A stretch of 64,000 nt of DNA from Diphasiastrum complanatum (GCA_029204225.1 CM055092.1:65694923-65758922); one strand, 5' to 3'. Positions 1-12,532 are shown, counted from the first letter of the stretch. Program-made: numbers and translations. Notes: a model not told the origin generated them from the sequence alone.

Positions 1-3000
1 ATTTTCTTGTTGTTGGATACATTTTACAACTACTAGTTTCTATGTATATGTGTATTTGATAAAGTATAGAAATATCATAGCCAAAATGCTCATTTTGTGC
101 ATGTAAAGAACATTCAATAAGAGACTTAGATGTTTGGCTCTCTTAGGAGAACATAAAACAAGTTAATATAAAGAAAACCTTTACAGAATCTACCGTTTTC
201 TTTGCAAATGACTACATGGTTATGATGGTTCAATTCCATTTGTTAAATGAACACTACAAGCATGTCATTGACTAAAGTTGGAAGCTTTTAAGATGTCAAA
301 AGAGATTTGTAAATTAGAAGAGCTGATCTGTGTAGCACCTTGGATGTGAACTTCTTTGCAGGAGCATATTCTACATAGCCTTGGTTCTCATATTTGATGG
401 GAATATCATCAGATTTAATTGGAGCTAGCAGGTAAATTTTACATGATACTTAAAATATAAAAATTATCTAGTCACTTTTAAGTTGAGAGAATTTGTTTTC
501 TCATTGTGATTTTATTGTTTGATAGCTATATATGGAGGCAACAACACATTATTGCGCATCATGCTTATACAAATGTGAACAAATTCGACCCAGATATTAG
601 TATGTTTTCTCAATCCATATTAAAATGAAGCTTGTTGACATAAATTTTGATCTTCAAATCAAATAAGTAGCATTGATATTGTATTCAATAGCACAATATT
701 TATGTGAGTATGTATGATGCAAAGTGTCATCGTGAGTACATACGATTGAATGAATTCGTAAGGTTGAATACCTTTATAGGAGCAAATGACGTTGATATCA
801 TAAGGGTCCACTTAGAACAACCAAAACACTCTTTTCATGCCTATCAGGTGAGTCATGGGATTTTTCTCTAGCAAGAATGATTATTGTCATGAGGTTACAA
901 TAATAGCCCACATAGTTACCAATGCCATCATTCGAGCTATGAAAGCCTTATGAATCCTTTTAGCATTAAATTTTTTTGCAAGTACTCTTTCAACATTCTA
1001 GGTGAATTAATTGTGAATTGTGCATTGCAGCACATATACCTATGGCCACTTTATGGTCTAATGACATTGAAGGCTATTTGGTTCGATGACTTTCAAGCCT
1101 TGTTCACAGGAAAAATTGGACAGTGAGTATTATATCTCTTAATTTGCACTATGTCTTGAAATATGCAAATTCATATACTTATTTCCATCTCATTTGCTAA
1201 AATTGCAAAAATGATATGTACCAAATATCAAGTTTATTTCTTGGATTGTCACAATGATGTGTGCTCTTTGTTATGTGTGATGTGTGGTTGTTCATGCAGA
1301 GGCATTATCACAAAAATGACACCTTTGGAAATTTTGTTTTTTTGGGGATCAAAACTCTCCTATGTTGTTTACATTGTCATCCTTCCATTTCTTTATAGCA
1401 ACTACAGAATCTCCACAATGGTGAAGCTATATATCTGATCACAGGTTTGTTGATAATCAAAATACACATGTTTCTTAGTCCAATTAGAATATGCTTAGTG
1501 AAATACACTGGTGGAATTTTTTGTCAAGAGGACTACTTGTGTGTTCATCTTTCTATATAACAAATACTACCTGTTTGGTATAGTTGGTGTGTGGATGGAC
1601 ACTAGCAATATTATTTGAGATTAGTCATGTGGTGGAATCCGCAACTTTCTTGACGGTTGATCTAAATAAAGGAGTTCCAGCTGTGCCTTATGGTTGGGCA
1701 GCAATGCAAGTTGTATAGAAAAACATTCACTCTTTAATACAATCAAATGCTTGATGCAAGATCCATGTTTTTATTATAACAGTTGCTTGATGTCATTCGC
1801 TTTCATTATTATGTTGTCTATTTAATTTTACTCATAATAAAACATGTTTTCTGAAACTACAGCAAATATTATTTTCTTATCTATTTTTTTTGTTTACATA
1901 TTAATGTTTGACTGCTTGTCTTATTCAATCAATAACAACAGGTAAGTGATTTTGATTAGATATTTTCTTTTTCCATTGTATTTGAAATGGATTCTTCATA
2001 TTATCTTCATATGCATGGTAGTTGAAAGTAAAATAGATATGGTGGCTCCAATCATTTAATATCAACCTTCCTCTACTTTGAAAGCCACAAAAGTATCCTA
2101 GAATTTTTTTGCCTAAGGCCAAACATCTAGAAATAGAATCTCAAAGTTAGATTATCAATATATGTTGTGAATTGTGGCTATTAGTTGTAAGGAGTAAGCA
2201 CTCCAAGATTCTGTTAAGAAGACACACACAAAGGAATGACTGTGGAGCCAAACCACCCAACCAGGTAGATGCTATGGACTCAATCTCCAATAGCATCACC
2301 CCTGTGCCAGGGACTAGGATGCAAGTGTAGAGAGAGTAACCTAGCAATAAAATCTCAGGGCAAGTTTCTCCTAGAGGAAATAGCCCTTGCTTTACCTCTA
2401 CTTGTGCCCATGCAAGCATACAATGTTCCCATACTTGCAACTCATTACTATTGATACTCTAGACAAAGAAAATCAAAATCATTGCCATACATGCTAAATA
2501 TTGTAGATATGTTAATCGGGAAGAAATATGCAACAAAGAACATAATATAGAGCCCTTCATGATAGAATGAATCAAAATCAAGCTCACATTTTGTCTTTAA
2601 GAAAGATTTTAAACTATATAGAATTTTCAATCCCTATATAGTGTTGATGTAGTGTTTACATTCGGCAAATGCAAAACATGGAAAGAACCAATTTTTGACT
2701 TAATGTGAATCAACATCTTTACTTTAAGAATTTGAAAGATGGACAATTTTGTAGAGTTTGAATTTCAAGTCAAATCCAAGTTTATTCATACATGAAAACT
2801 CTACTTCAAGAGAGGCTTGACTGTGTGAGATACTTAAGATTTATATGTTGTGTTGAAAAGCTACAAAATGGTTCCACAAGGGGAAAAAAAATTTCATACA
2901 TTATTTTCAACGTCATTATAGAAAAAACTCATATCTCCTTTTATATTGTATTATTATTTAAAAGTAGAAAAAATGCATAGGATCACAATGATTGACTATT

Positions 3001-4413
3001 CATTTAGTTTGTATAACTCTTTGTTCTCTAAAATGTATATTGATCACATGCCTCATTGGAAAGCAAATGTTCTATACAATTTTCAATTTGAAAATTGCTT
3101 GCAATTTGTAAATAAAGTATGAAAAGAAACCACATTCTTTCTCAATGACTCATCATTTCTCTCATAACAATGCACAATATTATTGTTTTCTAGGTATGTG
3201 CCTCAACAAACTACAACACAGGTTCGACCTTGTGGTTGCATCTATCCGGAGGACTTATTTACCAAGTAAGTTTTGGATCTTTGATATCACTTGGGCCATT
3301 TTTGTGTTATGCGATATTAAAAAGTTGGAGCATTAAAAGTATTTATGTTTTTTCATGAAAAAATGGTTTTGACCCATGAAAGGTACAAATTTGGAGAGTT
3401 GACTTGAATTTAACATACTAATGAAAACATAATGATTAAGGTGGCATGTGAGAAGTATGAATTACAGCATATGTTATTTTGACAAAGTAGACCTTGAAAT
3501 TGGCACTTGTCCAAAAGATAGATTGTTCACATTCTTTGACATGTGGTTTATAGCTTTCCATACAAGCTTGTATGTCTTTTTTGAAAATATCTAGGGCCTA
3601 CACTTGTCTTAGGCTTAAGGCCTGTTATGAACAAGTTGGCATTTGCATATTCTATATATGCACACATTTATATACTAATACATAGAAGCATCTATACAAA
3701 CTCACCTGTAAGCTTAGGATAAAGATTTGCATCATTTATATTTGACTTGCCTCATTGGTTGAAATCAAGTTGATTTTGAAGTAGTCTTTCTTCAACTATC
3801 TTTACAAAACTACAAATCTATGTACATCTTGATCTAGCTAGAAGATTATATATTTATTAGCATTTTCAAAGAAGAATTTGATTAAAATAAGAGCTTAAAG
3901 AACTTATGGGTCTATAATTACATAAAGGAGATGCTAGTTTTTTTTAGCATGTGAATGCATCTGATGTCTGAAAGTTTTAGCATGAAACTATACAAAAGTA
4001 TGATAGTAAGTTTCTCATTTTTTTATGCAGATTGAACATCACCTATTTCCAAGAGTGTGTCACGTGCACTACCCAAGTATTCAACCCATTGTGGAGGCCA
4101 CTTGCAAAGAGTTCAATATTCCATACAAACATCATGCTTCAGTATGACATTGTGGTTTTAATGCTAACAATTATTCCTCAATCATTGAATTGTGTATAAG
4201 TGTATGATTTTTCATGCTTCAATTTATTCGTTTACATGTAAACTTTAAATCAACTATTAAGTTCAACTATGTTTCTTGTGTCTTGCAATTTGAACAACTA
4301 CCTATGACCTTCAATTCGGTTCTCCCTTGTAGTTTTTTGCGGGAGTCAAAGGCCATTTTACACACTTGAAACAAGTTGGATTGAAGGATATGGATCTCAG
4401 ATTAGCTGGTTGA
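1..4413 (+). pseudogene. Front-end (delta-5-like) fatty acid desaturase, copy A, 3' part
   Basis: Front-end desaturases insert a double bond between an existing one and the carboxyl end of an acyl chain at the ER membrane, using electrons from a fused cytochrome b5. Exons deduced from splice sites: 362-431, 526-599, 780-847, 1031-1122, 1300-1444, 1584-1709, 3194-3265, 4031-4141 and 4333-4413, ending in a TGA stop. Histidine box II (HIIAHH) is in 526-599, and box III (QIEHH) spans 3265/4031. The window opens just after the exon carrying box I. Two lesions kill the frame: TAG at 376-378 (a Trp codon in copies B and F) and TGA at 1436-1438 (a Leu codon elsewhere). The Gly after HLFP is Arg. Exon lengths match the other copies exactly. 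Delta-5 specificity rests on resemblance of the box III region to liverwort enzymes recalled from memory. Confidence 0.88.
2160..2460 (-). mobile_element. Gypsy-type LTR fragment in desaturase intron
   Basis: This stretch of the large intron of copy A resembles, on the minus strand, the LTR family seen more fully at 59690-60149 and more distantly at 9650-10121. They share the motif TTGGGTGGTTTGGCTCCACA and the block around the CCTAG-rich middle. No coding part is present, so it is a solo or truncated LTR. Copies C and F carry it at the same intron position, so the insertion predates the duplications. Its ends are approximate. Confidence 0.55.
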
Positions 4414-6972
4414 TAACATCCTTTAAGCATCAAAGATGAATTAGAAAATTAATGGTAAGAACATCCAATTCTCATATTCAATTATTGAACTTATTGTATT
4501 TCAGCCATATTGCCTCCAATTCTAGTTTTAGATAATCAAATTTCTTACTATAGTTTGTGCTTTAGAGAAGATCATTTTCATTTTTTCTCAATCTCGAATT
4601 AAAACTTCCAAGTGTAAGAATACCTATACGTTTAGATTTTACTTTTGATATGAAGCTCTCTTGTGGTTTAAAATAGTGCAACACAGTCATAATGGACAAT
4701 ATAAGGGATAGCCAAATGTAAAGACACATAATATATTGCACACTACAAAAAGAGAAATGCATCCATCATAATGTAATCACCAAATTTTTTTGTACTAACT
4801 ATGAAATTTTTTTAATTGCAGATTTGAAAACTTCAACCTCTTGGATATTCTAGATGTAAGAATGCTAGTTCTACACAAGTGATACAGTGAAAGAAATGAT
4901 GCAATAAATTGCTCTTTTTTAGATTCTAAAGTATTGAGTTACAAGGGCTATTGGCTAATGATAGCTAAATAAATAGTATCACAAGGCACTTACTTGTATT
5001 GACAAAGGCTTTCATAGTATTTGAACTTATGTAACATTAGTGTGCATTGAATGTGATCTATGATATCTTTCTGCACCTTGAAATTGGCAATCTAACTCTA
5101 CTTGCACACAAAGAAAGTGATATTCAAGAAAAAAAACTTTAAGGACTAATCATGAAGATGTACATCAAACTTGTCTAGAGGTTGATAACTTGATACAAGA
5201 TCTAAATCATTGCTTATAATCATTCTTGAAATTCCTAATGGATTCAGTTGATCCAAACCTATACACAATATATTATACCTAATCTTGATGTTTTATATCA
5301 ATAAATTTTAACAATGTTAAGACTAGTTCAAAAATGAAATCTAGTAGAAAGCCAAGTTCCATACCTCAAATGAAAATTTAGAAATGAATGTATGAATGAT
5401 TCGAAACCTATTTTTGATTCTAAAGAGTAGATTTCCTTATAAAGAAGAAGATGCTTCATGTGTTTCCAACTTGAACAATATGTCTTACAGTGATTCTTGA
5501 TGACTAGCTTCACCAGACTTCACAAAATGGCTACTGGCCCTAGTAGCACCCTCCTAACTTGATTCAAAGATGAATAGAGCTTTGATATCATGTGAAAAAC
5601 TTGTCAAAGATTAACTTAAGGATCTATGACCAAAATGATTGCACTTAACATAAGCACCTTGGACTCCCAAACTTGACAATGCTAGGCAATAGCAGTATTT
5701 AGTCTAAGGAAGAGAGATCAAAATACATAAACATCACATCAATGGAATATCAAACATGAAGAGTACGGGATATGAACTTCCAACACTTGTATTAGGCCAT
5801 GGCATCCTCAAATCACCCCAATAAATAAGTCTCAATGGTTTCTACTATCTAACTATGCAGGCAAATAAGCACATTGCCAATGTCTTCACTACTTACAAGC
5901 CTGCTTCCAAAAGCTCCAATATTCACTACTCAGTGTATGATAAGTATGCATAAAAGAGGCTCAAATATAGTGAAGAGTACTCACACTTAGAGGCTGAGTC
6001 TATCTTAGCCTTTCATTCATCTGACCTTTCTAATGTGAGCCCTTGATCAAGATGTGAGGTGTAGATACAATCTTGACAAGTTTCAAGGGTAAATATTGTA
6101 TCTATACTACAAACTAGTAATAGATAAGATGCATGTCTCTGTAGACTTCAAATACATGGATTTGAATGTATCTAGCATAGAAAATGAGACCTTGTACTCA
6201 AGTTACTATTGGCCTCCAAGTAGACAAGTTGAGATTTAAATGATTATTCACAAAAAGGTAAAAATTTTCAGGTATATCATTTAGATCACCTAATTTAGTA
6301 TAGAATCATGTTTTTTTATGAGTCAATTCCCAAATTATTTGGAAACAATCATACAAAAAAATGTATTTTGCAAAAAATCATGACCAAGATAATTTATGAG
6401 TTTTATAAAAAAACATGATAATAAAAAACTGAAATAACATATGAAGCCTACAAAACTCTTTACCACCACAATCCATCACAACTAGATGAGTACTCCAAAT
6501 CCTCATATTCCATCCAATAATTCTAATTATTTTCATATACTATCCATGAGATTCAAGTATTTTCGAGACACCAAAATTATGACCACTAAGATTGACATCC
6601 TAAACATTTTCGGATTTGATATTAGTTAATGGCTAGGATAATGCAATCTTCATCTTCCAATTTTGTGAGTCAAGGTGATTGACATGGTTGGTCCCCCAAT
6701 AAGAGACTTGGTGGTGAAGATCTCCTTTCCTCTTCTTGAGGAAGGTATTCCACATATCAAACATATAAGACACAAAAAGACAGCTATGCTCATACTAGGG
6801 TCTTGCATGGCTCAAGATCCCTCTCATTGTACATACTTCTTACTAGTAAGCAAAAGTTGAGTAAAGGCAATTGATTCAAGTGGTTGGGCCCCTTTAATCC
6901 GAAGAGGTTGGATCACTTTCCTACCACCCCTTTGATGTCTACTAGGGAAAAGATAAGATATTCATAAGCTTA
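4414..6972. other. 3' flank of desaturase copy A, no gene seen
   Basis: No coding region, RNA gene or element is recognisable here. The stretch recurs almost base for base at 48457-51244 and, inverted, at 25871-28591, with small indels only. It therefore belongs to the duplicated desaturase block. A short open stretch at 6675-6860 is present in all three copies but has no family resemblance, and sequence conservation here reflects recent duplication. Confidence 0.6.
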
Positions 6973-7866
6973 TGTTGGATTTATATCCTCTCCATCCCTA
7001 TCTCTTTGCTAATTTAGATCCATTTACTAGCTGTTGTAAATACTTGTACACTTGCATACACTCTGTAGAAATACACTTGTTCTCTGATAGTCTACAAAAA
7101 TACAAAAGGATCAGTGATAATGTTTCCTCGATTGTTTGAACACCTTCATCTATTCAATCATCTTTGATTATTTGGCCATCCTCGATAGTTCGACATCCTC
7201 GAATAATCGGTCGTAATCCGACTATCGACAGATCAACAAGTACATTGAATCACGCTCGGACAAAATCTCTAACTGAATTAGATATTGTCTGAAGGCAGTC
7301 GACTGCCAACATCACATAGTGCCTTAATCTTAATTGTAAACTATTGTTGCTCGGTTAGCTCCTAAAGACATTGTAGCGATCAATTGAACATCTAGAGCGC
7401 AATTGTTTTGTTTTTTCTCTCTGTTATTATGGAGGATTATTTCAAGAAAAAACACGACTTTGACTACATTCAAACTGTATCTATTCAGGACTGAATAATT
7501 ATGTTCTAGTAATCTAGGTCGTGTATATTGTGATTGATGCTCAGTTTTATTCATTTTCAGATTATTTCTTGCTAGCAGATAAACATATTTGTAGATTAAA
7601 TTATTCGTATGACTGATAGCTTGTGTTGATTTGTCGCTCTAACTCCCACATCTAATATGCTTCCGCAAAGCTAAATCAGAAATTGATGTAATTTGTGCAT
7701 GGCTATGGAATCGATTATTTTGATCCAACGTTTTTGAAGTTGTGATCAAGTAGGACAGACCTTGAACTATTGAATTCGGTCTGAAATGATAGACATCACT
7801 GCATGCACCGAGGATTTCCACTCGCTTCCTTGTGTCATGACACGTAGACATCACCGAATCCCAACA
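6973..7866 (+). mobile_element. Copia-1 5' LTR (block A)
   Basis: The LTR begins TGTTGG and ends CCAACA, giving 6-bp terminal inverted repeats, and is 894 bp long. It is followed at once by a primer-binding site for initiator Met tRNA (TGGTATCAGAG, 7867-7877), the hallmark of plant Ty1/copia elements. Gag begins about 150 bp downstream at 8023. No 3' LTR follows, because the element is truncated by a LINE fragment at about 8906. Copies lie at 24569-25466 (-) and 51245-52130 (+). Confidence 0.85.
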
Positions 7867-7877
7867 TGGTATCAGAG
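7867..7877 (+). other. Copia primer-binding site (tRNA-iMet)
   Basis: TGGTATCAGAG abuts the CA end of the LTR and is complementary to the 3' end of initiator Met tRNA, where minus-strand cDNA synthesis starts. The equivalent in block E has C changed to T (TGGTATTAGAG). Confidence 0.85.
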
Positions 7878-8022
7878 TTGTAATATCTACTCTGTGATTC
7901 TTTTGAAGTGGACTTAGAGCTTACATTATTAGAACAATTGTTTTGATAAAGAGCAAAAAATTGTTGTAATTATTTCCAGTCATATAATCTACTATCTGCA
8001 TACACTCATCCTAAACTTTCAA

Positions 8023-8905
8023 ATGGATTCGCAATCACAGTCTATTCTAATGGTAGAGAAACTCGATGGTTCGAATTACCATCTATGGAAATTCAAGATG
8101 AGAGTAGTACTGGTGGCCAAGGAGCTTTAGAAAATAGTTGTTGAAACCGAACTACTTTCCAGTGTCGATGAGCAAGGCATTTCCACATGGAAGCTCAAGG
8201 GTGGCAAGGCATTTGCCTTGATTACCCTTAAGATCTCCGACATACAAATTGGCCACATCATACTAGCCCAATCTTCGAAAGAGGCTTGGGATATATTGAA
8301 TACATTATACTAAGTGAGGGATGTCATTTAAAAGTTGCATCTGAGGAGAAACTTCTTCTCACTTAGAATGTCAGAAAGTGATTATGTTCAGAATCACATT
8401 AATCAGTTCAAGACTCTATTAGAGCAGATGGCGGTAATAGGTTCAATGATTGAAGACTCTGAAGTTGTAATGACCTTATTGTCCAGCCTACCATCCTCAT
8501 ATGAAAACTGGGTGATGATGATTTCCACACACTCAGATATTACATTGTCCAAATTCATAATCATATTGTTGCAAGAGGAGACAAGAAGGAATCGAGTATC
8601 CTCGTCCTCCATCAATGACTTGCAAACATTATTCTCGAAGAAGAACACAAGGAAGCAACCGAAGAAAAAAGTTGTCAACCAAACTGACGGCAATCATAAA
8701 CAATCATAGAAGACCCAAAATCAACAACCTACTCAGAACAAGAAGAGACTATTCTACAAGTACTGCAAGAGGATGAACCATGAAATCCAGAACTATCAGA
8801 TCTTGAAATTCAACAACGACAAGAAGAAATAGTTGGATCAACAAGCCCATGCAACAAACACAAAACAGAAAATCCAAGAAGACGACGATGATGAGCATGA
8901 AGCCC
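8023..8905 (+). pseudogene. Copia-1 gag remnant (block A)
   Basis: The frame opens MDSQSQSILMVEKLDGSNYH, followed by W-K-F-K-M, the usual start of copia Gag (UBN2 type). The mid-part includes the open stretch 8335-8709, with LPSSYENWVMM typical of Gag. Stops interrupt it near codon 38 and twice more before 8335. The zinc-knuckle region reads FYKYCKRMNHEIQNY, with two of the expected cysteines replaced by Tyr, so RNA binding would be lost. Protease, integrase and RT are absent. The same early stop is present in the copies at 23640-24412 and 52287-53075, so the element was dead before it was duplicated. Confidence 0.8.
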
Positions 8906-9300
8906 TGGAATATTAGAGCGCTTAATCTCCCTATCTGTCACTCTCTTCTCTTTAACTATCTTCTGTCTCTTCAGCATTCTAACCTTGTGGTTTGTCTTCA
9001 ATAAACAAAACTAAGTGGTTTTCTCCTTGACGTACTTACTAAATCTTTTCCCCAAAACTTTAATTACTTCTACACTCCTATTGCCGATATCCTGGAGGTT
9101 TGGTGAGTCTTGTTTTCAGAGACTAGAAACTCGCCTCACATTTCTCTCTCCTTGGTGGTCATGTTAATATTAGTACTATCTCCAAATGTGGGTTTGCCTT
9201 TTACATATTCAATATTTTCCCCACTCTTGTGGTGACCTCTAGAGTGATAGATCTCATAACTCCCTTCTTTCTATTCTTGCTGGTGACTTTAATATGTATC
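8906..9300 (+). pseudogene. LINE endonuclease fragment (block A)
   Basis: This is the N-terminal part of an L1-type apurinic/apyrimidinic-like endonuclease, the enzyme that nicks target DNA for retrotransposition. Signatures in order: WNIRALN (WNIRGLN in block E), LVVCLQ-stop-TKL where LINEs have QETKL, the SLPGGHVN-like segment, FYIFNIF, and GDFNMYL after a frameshift. The catalytic Glu codon of QET is TAA in all three blocks. The LINE starts directly after the copia gag remnant with no spacer. RT and the 3' end are missing. Confidence 0.75.
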
Positions 9301-10230
9301 TTGGTGTCAAAAATGGTGAACTCCTGCAACTTTGTCGTGGCACAAACAAGACGCGAAGGTCGAACGAGAACAATTTGCGATGGTCAACGTGTCTTTGACT
9401 CGAAGCACGAATGATTCGCGAATCGTAAACACACCCTTAGGATCGCAAACTGCAAGGGAACGCAAAACGAAAACTACGAAAAGAAATGAAAAGAACGAGA
9501 GCAAACGAGAGATTACAAAACAAACGAAGAAAAATCTTTCGCGCTGCCAACTGGCAGCTCAACGGGCTTCTCGCCCAGTTGAAATGAATAGCAATGCTGA
9601 AATACAAGTCTGAGACTGCATAATTGATGGCTTTAACTTGTAAGGATTGCCTAGTGAAGATCCGACTAGGTCCTATTGCATGCAACCAAAAGGACACATG
9701 TGGAGCAAAACCACCCAACCAACAGGAAATGGCTAGTCAATACCCTAACCACTTCACCCCCATGCCATGGTGAATGAATGCAAGAGAGGAGGGGCTCCTG
9801 GCTATAAGGATTAGAAAATCCAATAGGTAGATGGGCGAGTTTCCACTAGTATAAATTCTCTCCCATGAGGAGAGTATTCCTCTTAGGATCCCCATGCAAC
9901 CTAGAATAGCAATTGACCTCCTATTCTTGCATTATAACAGTCAAACACCATGCAAGTGCTCCATAGTCCAAATATCGGTCTGGGACCTCATATGATTATT
10001 AATTACTATACTAGCCAAGCCCGGAATAATGAGGCACAACTAATAACCATATACACTAGAGTGACTTGCTATCCATGTCAGGAGTTATTCCAAATTCCAC
10101 ATACTGGACATGGACGTAACATTCTTCCTCCCTTAATCCAGTTCTGTCCTCAGAACGAGTAACTAGGGAAGATCCAATTTGTATGCTTTTAACTCTTTCT
10201 CATGAATAATTATCCTCAATCTAACCAAAA
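9301..10230 (-). mobile_element. Gypsy LTR with leader and 3' internal stub (block A)
   Basis: Read on the minus strand, a polypurine tract and the end of the internal region (10122-10230) lead into an LTR that starts TGTTACGTCC at 10121. The LTR runs to about 9650, and a leader-like, purine/pyrimidine-biased stretch continues to about 9301. The codons before the polypurine tract resemble the usual end of plant gypsy Pol, which is an inference. The same junction in the opposite orientation lies at 22731-22744. No gypsy coding domain survives. The 5' limit is approximate. Confidence 0.65.
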
Positions 10231-10370
10231 AGGTAAGAAAAATTTTCATAAGTAATTACTTAATGAAGATATATTAAATGTTTCTTGCTGTTTTATGCTT
10301 TAACATTGGCATTGTCAATGGAAATAGTTCTCAGAATTGTAGCTAAAGAAATTTCAATTTTATTTTGCAG

Positions 10371-10941
10371 TGACCACTGGAGTTTAAACCTGATCTCTAT
10401 TAAGAGATCTGTAAATAATAGTATGAAAGGTTTTTGTGTCAAGATGAATTCGGCGAGCAATACGCAAATAAGGATGTAGATATACACCTTCCTTATTTTA
10501 GTAAATATATTCCTACAGATGTTCCCCATTATGTGGAATGGCAGATCGTCAGTTTGGAGGTAAATTCTATCTTTCTTAATAGCATTTTGAAATCAGTACT
10601 CTAATGTACTTGTTTCATTCTGTTTCATAATTGATTTCTTGTGTGCTGAATTCTTTTGCAGTCACCCCAGCAAAATGATTCATTCAGCTGTGGGTGGTAC
10701 ACATTATACAATGCCAAGTTATTTTTTGAGTGGTTCAACCTTTAGGAAGATGTTGATATTTCTAAGGTAATAAATTATGTTTATTCTTATTTTTGGAATC
10801 ATGATTAGTTTTCTACTTTGTTGATGTTTTTAGCCATTACTAATACATGAATGTTCTATCTTGCAGTTTACACTTTCTGAGTACACATCAAGCCAGGTGT
10901 ACAGTTTTAGACAAGAAATCATCCTTGAGTATACTGGCTAG
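10371..10941 (+). pseudogene. Ulp1-like (C48) SUMO protease fragment
   Basis: C48 peptidases process SUMO or remove it from proteins. Three spliced pieces are visible: 10371-10559, 10662-10766 and 10867-10941, all with good GT/AG borders. The first holds SDHWSLNLISIK, matching the catalytic His-Trp region. The second opens SPQQNDSFSCGWYTLYNAK, matching the Gln oxyanion and nucleophile Cys segment of Ulp1. A frameshift within the first exon and TAG at 10743-10745 break the frame. The third piece ends in TAG. The upstream part is missing at the junction with the gypsy LTR. It could come from a host ULP gene or from a Mutator-like element carrying a Ulp1 domain. A second copy of the first exon is at 55312-55500. 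Confidence 0.65.
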
Positions 10942-10989
10942 GGCAAGGCTTCAGCCTCCCGTTATTGATGATGGTGCAAAGGATGATGT

Positions 10990-11258
10990 AGTTATACTAA
11001 ATCATGATTAGAACAAATATAGATAACATAGAACAAAAATACATGTATAGAATTCATAGATAAATATACATTGATATATCAAATGTTGCTCCATTTTATG
11101 AATTTGGGAGCACAAAATATATGTACTCATGCCCAACATGGGCTTTTATTTATTGAATGAAAGAGTGTATACACAGATTTTTAGTAAAGTTTATTTGAAA
11201 CTATTGTTCTCCCACAATGATGATTGTTGTAGGTAGATCTTTGCAGCACATTATTAGC
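10990..11258. other. Convergent spacer, nothing recognised
   Basis: This AT-rich spacer lies between the end of the Ulp1-like fragment (+) and the end of the hypothetical gene (-). I see no feature in it. Confidence 0.5.
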
Positions 11259-12532
11259 TCATGTCTTTTTCGCATCTGTGACATGACAAATATAAGTGAA
11301 TGTGCAATTGTAAATGATGACATTTTCAATTACGAGTCTTCCGTTGATGATAAATCTGAAATATGTTGGTGGATTGATTTGTAATAACATGAGCTCTGTT
11401 CTCATAAAATCAAGCTTCCAATGCTCTTCCACCTCAACCATAATCAAATACTCCTCATTGTAGATAATGCTGATCTCCATTCGGTTTGTGTGACCATTTA
11501 GTTCAAAGTCTTGATCCAGTGGTAGCCATGTACCTTCAATTTTCTTGTATCTCTGGTAGCTAAATGTGAGACTAAGCATTTGCTTTTCGATATGATAACG
11601 AGAGATCATTGAGGACTTTTTAATCCTGCATTCTATGTCATTATTTGTTATATTATCCCAGCCTTGATCCATGAGATCTGACAAAGTCTCATCTGATAAA
11701 TCCTTGCAAACAAATAAAGCTGGTGTCCTACGAACACTAGCACTCGAGAAAAAATCAACAAATATATTTAATGAGATAAACCAACTTAGGTGAACAATTT
11801 TTGAGCCTGTGCTTATCTTCATAGCATTTTTAATATCAATGAGTAGTTTGCACCTCAAGAATTCAGAAACAATACTGTCAGGAGTAGGCCACTTATCACT
11901 TTGAAAACTAGGCAATGTAATTGCTTCGAGCTTGCCAAAACCTCCATTTGTTTGTGGCGTATATAAAGATTCATAAAAATAGATACCACAATCTGCAAGT
12001 TCCTTTGGACTTTTTCCTCTGTATTGCAGCTTTCCAACATCAGAGTGAATTACGTCTAATATTCCTGCAAGTGATTGTGCGGGCTCCCATTCACTTATGC
12101 ATGATGGATATAAATTTGAAAGAAAAAAACAATGTTGAAGCATTTAAATCATAATCTGAAGAGCGTCAATAAAGAAAATCAACTATGATTACTGTAGAGT
12201 GCATATGTTTTGATATACTTACAATTATATTTTTGATGACCATGAGGATTGATAGCATGTACTTTGATTTTTGAATGCATATATACATGTTGTACTAAGA
12301 CTTCTGATATCGATTGACCTCCCGGGGTAGTCTTAAACTCCAAAATTTTTGCTTTCCAATAAGATTTGTAAGTCATTTTTGCTCTTTTCTTTTGTCGAAA
12401 ATTGCCCTTTGATGATGGATGCATCAATACCTATGAATTCTCCGTATATTTTGTTGGCTTCCAGTTATCAGCTTCATCTTTCTCGTTGTAAAAAATCAGA
12501 GACTCAATTGTAGATCTGGGTCTCCTTGCCAT
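11259..12532 (-). CDS. Hypothetical spliced gene, function unknown
   Basis: I do not recognise this protein. A 5' piece starts at ATG 12532-12530 (MARRPRSTIESLIFYNEKDE) and stays open to about 12220, except for one TAG at 12433-12431. A likely donor (GTAAGT) lies near 12222. The main open stretch runs from about 12143 to a stop at 11259, with candidate acceptors near 12105 and 12070, so up to ~290 residues are uninterrupted. The C-terminal part is rich in aromatic and charged residues (EEHWKLDF, YKKIEGTWLPLD). It shows no signal peptide or membrane span. Exon phases do not join cleanly, and with the TAG this suggests a decaying gene or misjudged splice sites. Part of it is copied at 55552-55860. 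A G-box and CCAAT box lie 240-270 bp upstream. Confidence 0.45.

Noticed and set aside
1163-1438. Open frame starting in an intron before a desaturase exon
   Set aside because: The start lies in intron sequence; the real signal is exon 1300-1444 spliced from 1122. The same applies to 31553-31843, 45638-45895 and 58680-58916.
6675-6860. Short open frame repeated in three places (also 25872-26060 and 50944-51132)
   Set aside because: It lies in duplicated non-coding flank, has no domain, and copies differ by changes that do not spare the reading frame. Conservation is explained by recent duplication.
8810-9001. Minus-strand 63-codon frame, repeated at 23463-23654
   Set aside because: It is antisense to the gag/LINE remnants; the sense strand explains the conservation.
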